From: Azolla pinnata
Lineage: Eukaryota; Streptophyta; Polypodiopsida; Salviniales; Salviniaceae
NCBI GenBank assembly: GCA_037176905.1
Contig: JBBBWG010003159.1
Location: forward strand, 1-31,843
DNA length: 31,843 nt
Direction: 5' to 3'
How positions within the stretch are numbered: the first letter of the stretch is position 1; every line of letters starts with the position of its first letter. The notes under the pieces were generated by a model, which ran no database searches, was not told the origin of the DNA, and worked only from the letters and a program-made list of their open reading frames with translations. A program made the translations under genes and the position numbers. Positions 9,730-22,400 of the stretch are shown here, piece by piece.

Positions 9730-10180
9730 TTATTCGGCTGACAACAAAACAATGGACTAATCAATCTAAACACCAGTCAAATGATGAATGTGTCAACTGA
9801 TCCAATCGACAACAGAGCACTAGATCGATCGGATCTGACCAAACATATCAGAGCGATGGATCGAAGCATAACAGAGCAATGGATTGGGAGGATCAAACTC
9901 AGCAAAATGCTGGATTGGGCAAAAAAATCGACAGGATCCAGCAAAAAAACTAGAGCAGAACAACAAATTGAGTGAATCAGATCGGATCGAGCACATCAAA
10001 ACGCTGGATCAGGCAGATTGAGTTGATCGAGCAAAGCAGATGAATTGGATCGAACCTAGCAGATGGGCGGATCGATCGATCGAATCGAGCAGATCGATCG
10101 GACCGAGCAGAGTACTCCGCGGATCGATCGGATCGGATCGAACATAGCATATCAAAATGATTGGATCGAGGTTTAGGAAT
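9730..10180. repeat. GATC/ATCGA-rich degenerate repeat patch
   Basis: The stretch is saturated with GGATCGA, GATCGATCGATC and CGAGCAGA words. A longer unit (GATCGGATCGA.CA..ATCAAAA..TGGATC.GG) starts at 9980 and again at 10131, 151 bp apart. The 64-codon frame at 9781-9975 is built of the same words and is not credible as a gene. Confidence 0.7.
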
Positions 10181-10238
10181 GGAAATGGATCTCTAAAACC
10201 ACAGCAACATACAAGTAGAAGAAAGAACAGAAGCTTCC

Positions 10239-10280
10239 CGCCATCGCCATCGCCATCGCCATCGCCATCGCCATCGCCAT
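10239..10280. repeat. Perfect (CGCCAT)7 hexanucleotide microsatellite
   Basis: Seven exact CGCCAT units lie about 135 bp before the GP210 start codon, probably in its promoter or 5' leader. Perfect units suggest a young and probably length-variable locus. Confidence 0.9.
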
Positions 10281-10310
10281 CAGCTTCCCTTCTGCAGCAG
10301 CCCTAGAAGA

Positions 10311-10334
10311 ATGCATCAGACGAAGAAGAAGTAG
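10311..10334 (+). promoter_or_regulatory. Short upstream ORF in GP210 leader
   Basis: An ATG at 10311 encodes seven residues (MHQTKKK) before TAG at 10332-10334, 80 bp upstream of the GP210 ATG. It would be in the leader if transcription starts before it, which is likely but unproven. Confidence 0.45.
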
Positions 10335-10414
10335 CGTGGAACAAGAAAGACGTAGCGCCGTCTTCTTTTCTCTTCTTCTTCTACTTCCTTCGTCGTTGCT
10401 CGTGTTCTTCTTCC

Positions 10415-13400
10415 ATGGCTACCGAGGATCGCTTCTCTTCCCGGCCGCTCTCCTCCCGTGCCTGCCTCTTCGTTTTCTACTACCTCTTCTTCTTCTGCCT
10501 GCTCCGGCTCCTGCCCCGCCCGAGCGCCGCCATTCCTCAAGGCCCTCACATCAACAACCTCAACGTCCTTCTTCCTCCCAGAACAACTCATCCCGTTCGG
10601 TTCCGCCTTCAAGGTTCAGGGGGATGCTTTACATGGTACGGATTCTCTTCTGTCCTTTTTCTTCCCCCCCCTCTCTCTCTCTTTCTCTAACTTCCCCTCC
10701 CTCCATCTCTGGTTATCTGCGTGATTATCTTTCCGGGAAGCTCTTTGCATCGATTTTTAGAATTTGAAAAAACACCAACAAAAATGCTTCTATTTGAACG
10801 ATAGTTTCACCGAACCACTATGTCTCTTGCTGTTTCCTTTTCTCGTCATTGTATTTCTTTCACACATTGCACGATTATTGTTCAAATCAGAAGTTTGAGA
10901 CGCAGTAGTTTCTCTGATTCCTATGCCTTGAGCTAGCGGTTTTCTGGCTGTACGGTGACCAGAACATCTTTTCTGAGCATTGTAGGTATTTTTCTTGGAC
11001 ACTTTGTAAGTTCATCGGTGATGAACATATTCCCGGGAAAAATGTAGTTGGTGTGCATCTTCCCGTGCTGATCGACGGGGTACATTCATCTATTTTCTTC
11101 ATGATGCATCTCAAAAGGAATTCATAGTGCATTGCGAAAGCATGCTCTGGCGATCATGTTATTGTCGCAAATGTGATGATTTTTCAAGCGTTGAGAGTAT
11201 ATCACAGGTACACATTGTAGTACATTTGATGTTGGTAATCAAAATGGCTAATAAGACGACAATGGTAAATCAAAGCACGTTGTAGAGCATTGTTGAAACT
11301 CTTTGTTAGCTGCTGAAACGAGAAATCTTAGCATACCACTTTGTCGTTTTTTATGGAGATATCTATGTTATGTTGCAAGAATCCCTAGTACATTGCAGGA
11401 GTTCTTGATAGGTTGATATTCCCAGATGATACATGATTTAGTGGGTTGCAGGCATAGTGAACTACATTTTAAAGGTTCTTTGCTAGTTAATTTCCAGAAT
11501 ATGAATGTTTGCATCACTTGTGCTAGGTCCTGCAGCTAGTAGACATGGTCATTTTTTCTTGTCTCTTTTTTATGCTTGAAACTCTACACATACTAACTAC
11601 AGAGAAAGAAGGTCTAGCCAGCAAGGGAAAATCCATTATCCTTGATTGAATGGTTGAAGGTCTTAGTACTAGTTAGATAAAATCTTCCAAGGTTCGAATT
11701 TGACCTGGTAAATTTCTGACAAAGAAGTTCTTCTTCCTCAGAAGAATAGGCTTTTATCTGAAAAAAATCTTTGCTTTCTTTGTGTTTGTCTTGTAGAATA
11801 TCTAAATCTGTACCTAATATATCCCTTTTCATTTCCGTTACAGGACATGGGATCATCACGATCTTATTCATGTCCAACCTGAATTCAGTGGCAGTGAAAG
11901 GTGTTCAGAAAATGCAGTGATCACCTCAATAGCTCCGTATACTGGAAGGAGGGCAACAGCTGTGTATGCCAGGGATGTTGTAACTGGCCAAGTGATTAGA
12001 TGTGAAGTCTTTATTGACAAAGTTTCAAGTATAAAAATCTCACACCATTCCCTCAAGATTGATCTGGATGGGCTTGCCACATTGCGCATTCATGGGTTTG
12101 ATGTGGAAGGTATGTCTTGAATGCCATTCTTACACAAAATTTGGTGCTGGTTTAACATGCGGCTATGGTTTCTCAACATTCTTCCAAGTTTTCTCTATCG
12201 TTCAGTGAATCATTAGCATGCAAGTTTCTTTGCACCAACCACGAAATTTCTCATATGGTCCCAGGTTTAGATCAATTTTGCAACTTTTGTAGAAAATGTT
12301 ACACTCTGCTCTATATGATTGGCTTGTGACATTCCTGGCTAGCAAGTCAGCAGTATCTGCTCCTATGGGGCCTGGTTGCTATCCACCACTCTTGACAGGG
12401 AGAGACTCCAGATATCAACTTAAGAAGTTCAAGGAATACATAATTTAGAGTGGCTTCACTGTCTTTCTTCTGAATTGGGGGCTTCTGGGGCATCAGAACG
12501 CCCCCTCTGGGTTTGCCTGATGTGAGGTGGGTAGAAGATCCCTCGATTCTGGCCCATCAAACAAAATTGCCTGACAATCTGTCTGAAAGTAGTATATATG
12601 TTTATTGATGACTGATATCATTTGAATTTTTCTTTTGATATTTACTGAAAAAAATTTGTACAGAACATGGTGGTTACTGTGCACACAGACCTATGGTGGC
12701 TGTCAACACTTGCAAGATCTTATATCATGTCGGGATCTCTATTAATCATTTGGAAATGATAGATACCAATGTTTTATTAAAGAAACCAACGTTACCTCAA
12801 TTATCTCTTTTGCTAAAGTTTTATTAAAGAAACCAATGTTTCATATCCTCAGATTTTCAGCGTGATTCTAGATTATATTTGCACTTAGTATATGGATGAT
12901 CTTTTATCAAATGTTTATACATTGACACACAGATTTTGAAATGCATATGAACTCACTATAGCTTATATATTGTGTCATTTTTTGTAGACAACATGTTCTC
13001 GTCATTGGTTGGAATTCAGATTTCATGGAGGTTCTTGTATTCAGAATCATCCATGGGTACTGTAACACATTGTTTGGTGCATGTTCCTCTCAAAAATACT
13101 GCACTGAGTGATTGTGGCTGTATCTGTGAGGACATTGACACAAGGATTGAACTCGAAGAAAAGGTAACAATTTTTATTGAAGTTTGCTGGTAAATAAGTT
13201 ATAGATCCTATTTGAGATTTATGGCATGTAGGCATCTGGAATCTTGCAATGCTGGAAGAATATTTTCAGCTCTTTCCTGATATACAAAACCGATAGTATC
13301 CATATAAATCTATTGGATGTTTTTGAAGTTGTGTGTTTGTTTGTTGCTTCCTGTTTTTGTGTCACATGTGGATACATTTATCAGGTAATAGGTTTTCGTC

Positions 13401-16400
13401 TTCTCTTGCCTTCTTGTGGATTTCTGGATAATCTATTGGCCATTTAATACAACCTGCTTGCAGAAAGTGGGCTCAAGGAGATACGATATATCATCATTAC
13501 TCTTGAATACTTGTACAAGACTTACATGATCTGTCCCTACATACAACATATTTTATGTTATTCTCTGCCCAAGTTCATTATTTTACTTGCTCTTTAAAAT
13601 AGGCATTCTTGAGCCCCCATATTTTACCGCTTCTCATCTACTTAATATACAGTAAAATCAGATGCAAACCACATTCTTTGCTTTAGAGATTAATTTTCTG
13701 TTCTTTGCATGTATAGGGTTATGGATCAGACCTATTTGTTGTGAGAGGAGTAAGTGTTGGCCATGAAAGAGTTTCTGCAAATGTGATTGAACCCACAATG
13801 GAAGCCCTTGAGGATGAAATAAGCCTGACTGTTGCAGAAGCCATTTCCATAGAACCACCATCTCCATTGTATGTTTTGGTTGATTCACAATTCCAGTATA
13901 CTCTCAAAACACTTCGTTATAAAGTTCCTTCAGGTATATTTTTTCATCTTGCACTGAAGATCTATAGAAATAATTAACAGCAAAAATGCTCGGGCAGGAC
14001 TTGTTGGATTTCTTCCTTAAAAACTTGATTAAACTTACCTGAACAAAGTGCCATGCAGGATCAAACATTTACAGATAAAGCAGTTATATGCTTGAATCCC
14101 TTAAAAATTACCTTTCTAGCTCGAATCTAACAGTTCCCTGGGTCTGTGCAGCTATACAACTACCATCCACACATCACCGTTGGTCTGTTATGGATTCTGT
14201 CATTGCTAAGCTTGATCACTACACAGGAAAGATATCGACAAAAGCAGTGGGCAGCACGGAGATTATGGTAGAAGATATCAGATTGACGGGACATAAACAA
14301 TTCTCTTCTCTACATGTTGTGACGCCTTCCAGCTTACAGATGTACTTAGCACCTTTAGGTCTCCACAACGCTAGCCAGCAGACAGCTATGGAAAGGGAAA
14401 CTTTCATCTGTTCTTCAGATCTTCCGTGGTACCTTATTGCAGGTTGGGACTATGTTGTTCAAGTTATGGCCTTCTCAGATGAGTCCAGTACTACACCGCT
14501 TTATATAACTCAGGTCAGATATACTGGTATACCTTGTAAAAGCTGCATGTGTATGCATAACCATTTAAATATCTGAAGAAGTGTTTTATAAATGACTGCA
14601 TGCCATTTCTGTGTTCACAGTTGCTAGTCTTAAAAGTATATCTGGACATTCTTCTGCTTTTAGGGAAATGATCTTAAATTTTCATTCGAAGAATGGCCCT
14701 ACTGGAAGGCATTGTCCATTCCTGAAGAAGTTCAACGTGAGCAAGGTTGGCATAATGGTACCTTCATCAAGGCGGTGTCTGAAGGAACTGGTACAATAGC
14801 TGCATCGCTAAAATACAAACGATCCTTAATGCACCATGATGAGGTATTTTTGCCTATTGTTTATCTATCATATTTCTAAGTTAGTTCTGAATGTCAAACA
14901 TTTTGTGCAATTACAGGCATTATCTGTGGACCAAGAGATTATAGTTTGCAGTCCAGTACTTGTGTTGTTTGAAAATGGGAAGCATGCTGATGTGTTGGGT
15001 CTTCCTTGGCATCCTGCAATTAGCCAATCTTATCAACTCAAAGTTCATGGCGGTATTACAGGCGTTGGTTTGAACCTTGTTAAAAAATATGGCATTTTGT
15101 GTGGAGGCTTATAGCACTATTCTAATCAATGTTGTGTTTTTTCTGTGGTGGTTTTGTGCCAGCTAATTGTTTGGAAGTGAATAAAATATTGTATCTTGGA
15201 AAGTTCATCTGTGGGTTTTTCCTTAATGCAGGTTGTGGTATTGAGGCATCTGATTATCAGTGGGTATCATTGGATCCAAAAATAGCTTCTGTAAATGCCT
15301 TAGGAGTGGTTTATGTGAAGGGGGAGGGCCAAACTGTAGTGCGTGCAATGGGTCTAACAAACCCAATGAATGCTGATGAGGTGATTGGCTTGTTTAAAAT
15401 TGAGGTGATTGGCTTGATTTAGTGTGGCCAGTCACTCTTTTTATTCATTCTGTGTGGGCTTTTTGCAGGTGAAAGTACGCATTTCATACCCGTCTTCTAT
15501 TTTGAGGATTGAAGATTTCCCATTGGAGATTGAAGTTGGTTCTTATTTACCTGCAGCTATAACCATGAGGAATTCAGATGGTGATGGACTGGAGTGTGAA
15601 TTCTTTCTAATGGATATTAGTTTTAATCTTGAAGCACATACATGTTGTGCTTTTTGATATCTGATATCTAACTGTAATTGCGATGTCGTTTACAGGAAAT
15701 TATTATACCAAATGTGAATCTTTTTCTTCTGTCATTAAATGGAAAATGACTGGGGAAGAAAAAGCCTTTGTACAAGTTGACTCTGTGGAAATTGGTGGAA
15801 ACATGTTGCAGGAGATTGCAATGGTTACTGAGAAGCCAGTTTGTGACTTAAAGTTTTTCCGGGCTATACAGGCTGGTCGTGCAATTATAACTGCCTCTCT
15901 GCCTACGGATGAACTTGAAAGTTTTTCAACTTCAAGGCATCTTGTTTCTTGGACCATCTCTGCATATGCACCATTGACAATCCTGCAGGCTGGAGTTGGG
16001 CACTCCCATGGGGGTTATGACTGTGGTGTGGGTCAATCTGGAACATCAGGAAATCCTTCTGTACAGGATCATTGCAAACTCGATATATTGCAACTTGTCC
16101 CTAAAACCAGTATGAAAGTAATGCTAAGAGGAGGGCCAGAGCGTTGGGGACAAGGTTCTGAATTTATTGAGCGGCATGAAGTCATATCTAGTCAAGGTGC
16201 AGATGTTGAGGGCATGCATGTGTCTCATCTCACAAGTGGTGGAGGAAGATTGTATGATTTATATTGTGGCGCGATTGGAAACTATGTGAGTATTATCTGT
16301 CAGTGTCCAAATTTATTGTAACACACATCAATGCTTCAAATTATATTCTACCAAATACACATTAACATTCTGAGATCAGGAGTAACTTGCAAAGGGTAAT

Positions 16401-19400
16401 GCTGATACCTTGCTCTGTTAACAGAATGCATGTCACCATTATTAGTGTTGGAAATGTCAACATGGAATATTGTGATTTCTCTAAATAGACAACCCTGATG
16501 TATGATGATATCCAAAGAGGATACCTAGAGATCCATTACTATGTGTAGGATTGAATGAGACCAGAAAGTGTTCCATCTCTAGCCAAAGGACCAATTCTGT
16601 TATTTAGCACTAAAAGAACTGCTATTCGGATTTGAACAACTCCAAAAATAAGTTAGTCAACACATATTTTGTGGTGTGCCTCTCAAGGGAACTATCATCT
16701 ATTTCACAAATTTCAATTATTTTGACTATATTATTAAGTCTTTTGACAAATGCTGTTAGCTTTGTTAGACCGCTGTGTTCTATTATTGGATAGGAATTGA
16801 ATTTAATATCTCCTTTCAGTTAAACTTTACTATTATAGGTTCTTTCCTGAACAAATTCTAAACTGAAAAAGGTATATTTACTTCCGGGAAACCAGAATGT
16901 TAGCTAGTTAATGCTGATTTCTTTTGAACAAATGTTCTTTTTTACCCTCCAATTCAGGTGTGAGGACTTATCTAATATTTTTTGTTCTCTCTGTTTACAG
17001 ACTGTTACATTTTATCGTGGTAATCTAGCTGGCATCGGTCATCCTGTACCCACAATTGCCACAGTAAATTTAACTGTGATATGTGGTGATCCATCAGCAA
17101 TTTCCCTCATTGTTGATGACATTGGTTAGTGATGTCATGCAATTTGAGTGCCTTTCTCAATTAAATAAGTTTCCGTAGGTTCTGAATTGACCTTTTGATG
17201 ATTATGCTCTTATGTTAGAGCACTCTTTCCTGGGGATACAAACTACAGCCCAAACAAATCGTAATGCTAAGTTTGTGCATGAGACCCCAATTACAGTTAC
17301 GGGTGGCCGTAGTCTACGAGTCGCAGCAGTGGCACTAAATTCTTTCGGAATCCCTTTTGCCAATGCATCATCTTTGCCAATCAGCTGGATTCTATCTGAT
17401 TGTTTAGGTTTGGCTTATTGGGAAGGTCAGCCAGCATCAAAAGTTTTAATAGAAAATGCCAGATGGGAAGAAAATCTAGTGCTTACAGACAACCCTGGTC
17501 AGGTACAGTCTCATACAACTTGTAAATGTTGAAAGATGCATTGTGCAGTATATAGGCAGGATTTTATATGGTTGAAGATCCCAATTGAGAACAAAAACTG
17601 TGCATGTTAAATCTATGAAAGTATACAACTTGAAAAATATATAAATCTTTTCTATGATTATGGCTTCTGAGTTCAAACGACTTCGAACAAGTGAATGCAT
17701 GTTAAGATTTTGTTTATGATATTGAAAGTTAAATTAGATGCAAGTAAATGTGCGGTACTTAAGCATATTGTGAGCTACCTTCAAGTTTCTGAACTTTAAA
17801 TTTCAGAGATCTCTGCCTTCAAAAGATCTCCAAAATGGACAGATCTCCAAAGTGAGGAATGCAAACTTAAGTTGTGTGTGATAGCTCTCTTTATGTTTTC
17901 GATGGCAATAGTGATGGGCATGCAATTCAGATGTCTGTGGTATAGATAAATGGTTCTTATATTACCGATTTTTAGTAACCCCCTCCGTGTTATAGCCAGG
18001 TCTCATATTTCCTTCTTCCAAGAAGAATTCTAGTTCTGATCCCTTTCAGAATATATAGAAGGATGCTGTTTTAAAATGGGGTTCCAATTAACCTCACATA
18101 CGTTGGATGAAATATTGTATCCATAGTAACTTGTAGACTAACAGGTGCAAAGCTAGTGGGAAAGCTTGTTGATACAAACATGACATTTCTGAATCATTTG
18201 GGATGTCCTATGAGGGTTAGGACAGCTGGTTGATAATTGCAGCTGACTTTCTAACTAGATTATCCCATATTTATTTTCCATAGTTGCATTCTCTCACGAT
18301 TCCTTACTAGGGAACCTTCTGTGATTGTAGTATTTGACTATTAATGATCTCTGACAGTGTCTTTTGAGAGCCTCAGTAGGATTGCTTAGCTTGGATATAC
18401 AAACAACCATGGAGAACATAGAACGGAGGTTGTACATCCTTACAGATGCTGTACAGTTGCAGGTCATATTTGAGTCTTCGCATGCTTGGTTTTGGGTTTC
18501 ACTGTAAAGGCTTTTATTGATCTTTCTTTTTGTCATTTTCTTGCAGATTGTAACTTCTTTGAGGGTATCGCCTAAATTTCTTCTTCTCTATAATCATCCA
18601 GAGGCCAAGGTATTTTTAGAATAATCATTGGCAACTGTGCTTATCACTCTAGGATAAGTTCATAAGGAAAACAGAATTCCAGAGCTACTTGATAGTTACT
18701 AATATCAGTCTTGTAGGAGGTCTCAATCGTTTCACTAAATATCATGCGAGCTTATCAACCTTGCATGATATATTTTTTTTGTTTTCCACAGAATAATTTA
18801 GATACAAAGTCACGTTCACCTTTTTTTGCAGGGTAGTTTTTCTGTTCTCGGTGGATCAAGTCATATTGAAGCAGACGTCAATGATACAAAAGTGGCTTTT
18901 GTTATTGAGCAACCTCATGCACCTGATAACTTACATATGATGGTTGCTGCTAGAGGACTTGGGGCAGCCCTTGTAACTGTACATGATATTGGATTGATTA
19001 GTGCGGCATTTGATTCTGCAGTGGTATTTCTTCATAGTAATTTTCCATCAAATGCACTATATAGAGGACATTTTGGCATTTTAGAATTAACTAGATAGGA
19101 CTCATACCTGCATCTATAGAGTTCTGTTTGGGTTAGTGGGCATAAGCTTTTGATATTTACATGTATTTGTGCTTCTATTATATGCATTGGACCATCAGAG
19201 GAGATAGATATTTTGATAATATATGTGTAGAAAAGAATCCAGATTTCAGGCATACTTAGGTCTGACCTCAATGAGTGTGGGCTGATTGATAATTAGGAAG
19301 TGCTACCTTGTTTATAGATCACAGAACATCTTATTATATGAAGACAGGTAATAGAATCATGGACACAGTATAAGATTTCAGTTCCTGGTATGCTTCTTAT

Positions 19401-22400
19401 CACTCTGTAGCTATGAAGTTCAGATGGCCGAATTCGTACAGCCAAGTAATTCTCAGAAATAGTAATGGATAGAAAATGCAGAATAATTTCAAAACCATCT
19501 TGGCGAAATGATATCCGTTCAAGAACTCCAAAGCTTGAAAGAGACATATAGCCCTTCTAATGTACAGAAGTTTCATATTGAAATAAATCAATTCTGGATA
19601 CAAGAAGAAAAAGTGCATTCGTGCTCTATGAATTATATAATGGCTCTCCAGTTACTGTACTAAAGCATACTGACGCTCTAGTATAAATATATGCACCAAA
19701 GAATTTAGTAGCTCTATGTTGATATTATCATAGTACTCATTAGTTAGTTAACTATGTGCTGTTTTCAGGTTTCAGTGGCTGACTTAGCTTGGGTGCATCT
19801 ACTTTTGCCCGAGGACGCTAGCATTCAGGTATAATAACTATTCCTTCATCTCTTGTTTCTGTTTATGATTGTTTATTGTCAACTAAAATGCATAAGAGTT
19901 TTCCCCCCAATCATTTTAACAACAGTTTAATATTCACTACGAATATAAAATTATTATGGAAAGCAGATTTAGTAAGTATTAGAATCTTGAAACAGTCTGA
20001 GTGATCAAATTGAAATTAACGTCTTATGTTGGCCATGTTTTTTTTGTTATTTCACATGTTTTGAGCAGGAATACCTATGTTACGCTAATCTACTAATTGG
20101 TGTTTTGTAACATATCCAGGTGCTAGACATCTTGGCTTATGCAATCTCTATAATTGTAGATGTTTTCTTGATGCTTATAATCCATGGGATCTGCGATTGA
20201 TGAATTGAACACAATGCTTGCAGTTCTAACTCTAGGAAAACCTGAAAGTAATTTTCATTCTTTTAATCTTGATCAGAAAATTACTTATCTCAATCTCATA
20301 CTTCATTGATGTTTTTGGTTTATTATATGGAATTATTTATGCTCACAAGTTGGATCATGTGAAACTCTGTTTCGAGCTAGCTTGCTTGTCTTATTTAATG
20401 TGTCAATATTACAAGTAGATCTGGCATCTTAGTTAAAACGATCACAAATATTTTATGATGAAACATCATGCTATATGGGTGCATTATTGGTATGTATTTG
20501 ATAAGTACATTCTTTGCTACAAATAGTTCAAGGCTTGATCATGTGTTCTGCATTTTATGTGGCGTCAAATAATAAACGACAAATCACTATGATGGTTGAT
20601 ACTGTTTTCAATTCCATCAATATATTTATTCATCCTTATACATGTAGGTTGGTTCAGCTCTAACTGTAAAGCTTCAAGCTGGTGATAGCTTGGGGAATAT
20701 TTTCAGTGATTCCCAGGTGAATGTTCTGAACAGAATCTTTGAAAGATACTTTTGTACAGTATTTAGTTGAATTATGGTCATCTAAAGGGCTAACTTTTAT
20801 TCTTTGGAACATGAAGCTGGAGTTGATGAATTTTGAAGTGCATATCAAGGATGAGATATTAGAGCATTTGTCTATGGAGCATCTGGATCACAGTTTAGGA
20901 GATCAAGTCCATGGATCAGAATTCACAATACGAGGTGTTAATGTTGGTGTCACTGACTTGTATGTAAGTATCACACTTGTAACCATATGTTCTATCAATT
21001 TAGAAAGAATTGAAATGTATCAATGATCTAGTGGTGAGGAAAAGGTATTTCATATTGCAATTTGTGTTGGCTGGGAACTAAGAGTGAGGTTATGTAAGGG
21101 TCTTCTTTCTATAGTTACAAGATCTGGCTATCGCAAACTGAGGAATTTTTCTTTCTAGAATGTAGACATTACCTATTTGTAATATACTGCTATTTGTTGG
21201 TTAGAAGGTTCTTCACCTGAAAACTTATGGAGCTCTTTCAGATTTTCAAATTTCATATATGAGTTCCTCCCCTTCTTAATCATATGATAGGGTATGGCTT
21301 ATGTTGACTACCTCCTAATACATAGAAAAGATATTTTGAGTGCAGTTAAGTAAGGGTCACTTTAACAGCAATCACTGCTACAAACGGCCGCACAAAATTG
21401 TGCCAGTTCCCACTGCATATAAAAAGCACTAAATGTTGTATGGCAACATTCTTTCTATTAAAATAAGCTGGAAAAGGTTTTATTTTTATAGCAGCCTTGT
21501 TTATGATTATGTTCGAGTCTAAATTCTTCCAATGCATAAACCATAAAACAAGTGCACATTGGTCTAGTTGTAAAACCATAGTCGAACTATCAATATTGTT
21601 CATGATAAACTTAAAACAAAGGAATAATGTTGTGTATGGAAAAGAATATACCATGTTCAAAGTGAATAAGATATTATTCTCTATGGCCCTAAAGCATAGA
21701 GATATATGCCAGTGGTTCAAACTAGCAGTATGAAAAAATTGTTCCAACAAAGCAAAGAGAATTCAGTATCTTATTTGAATTTTGGTATGCAGGTGAGTGC
21801 CAGCCAAAAATACGGTCATGATATCGTCAGTGAGCTTCGAAAAGTAGAAGTATATGAACCGCTTTTGATTCAGCCAGAGGGTCTTGTGCTTACTCCAGGT
21901 GCACACTATGTGGTAAGTACTTGTCCATGTTACGTGTTAGATTCCAGCATTTTTCATTAATTGGATACCGTTGAAGTTCAATTTCAGAATGAGATAAAAA
22001 GATGTACAAAAACAAGTGAAAGTGCGATCACTATGGTAGTAATGGCCTGCCTGAGCTGGTTATCTTTCAGTTTCTGTTTCCTGCAGTATTCTGGTGGTGA
22101 TATGTCTCATCTCTTATTAGTGTAACTCTCACAGAATCCTAGGAGATTCAACAGAAGGTTGATAGGTGATTAAAGTTTCCGTATTTGATTCAGTCAGCAT
22201 CTCATAAAACATGAAACCTGCTCAACAGACAACATTTCACATGTAATAATATTTGCAGATGCAGAGCAAACCTGTTGCTGAATCTTGCGTGTCTGCATGA
22301 ATTTCAAAAACGAAGTTTGCATGCACATGTAACTATTAAAATGATCACCAGATCCATGTTGGAACTGTCATCTTGAGCTATTCTATCTGAATCTTGGTTT

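Noticed and set aside
9781..9975. 64-codon plus-strand frame
   Set aside because: It consists of the GATC-rich repeat words and has no recognisable protein features.
10316..10767. Plus-strand 143-codon frame and minus-strand 98-codon frame over GP210 exon 1
   Set aside because: Both overlap the first GP210 exon in other frames. The frame from 10415 gives the signal peptide and the conserved GPHINNLNVLLPPR.
12440..12530. GC-rich island with GGGGC..GCCCC hairpin in GP210 intron 2
   Set aside because: The stem is only five base pairs, with no repeat or element structure around it.
21567..21725. Possible tRNA-derived SINE: A-box-like TGGTCTAGTTGTAAAACC and B-box-like GGTTCAAAC
   Set aside because: The two boxes are about 150 bp apart and the B-box match is poor. 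No poly-T/A tail or target duplication was seen, so support is too weak.
21346..21750. 134-codon minus-strand frame in GP210 intron 18
   Set aside because: It is hydrophobic and low in complexity, typical of the complement of AT-rich intron sequence. No motif recognised.
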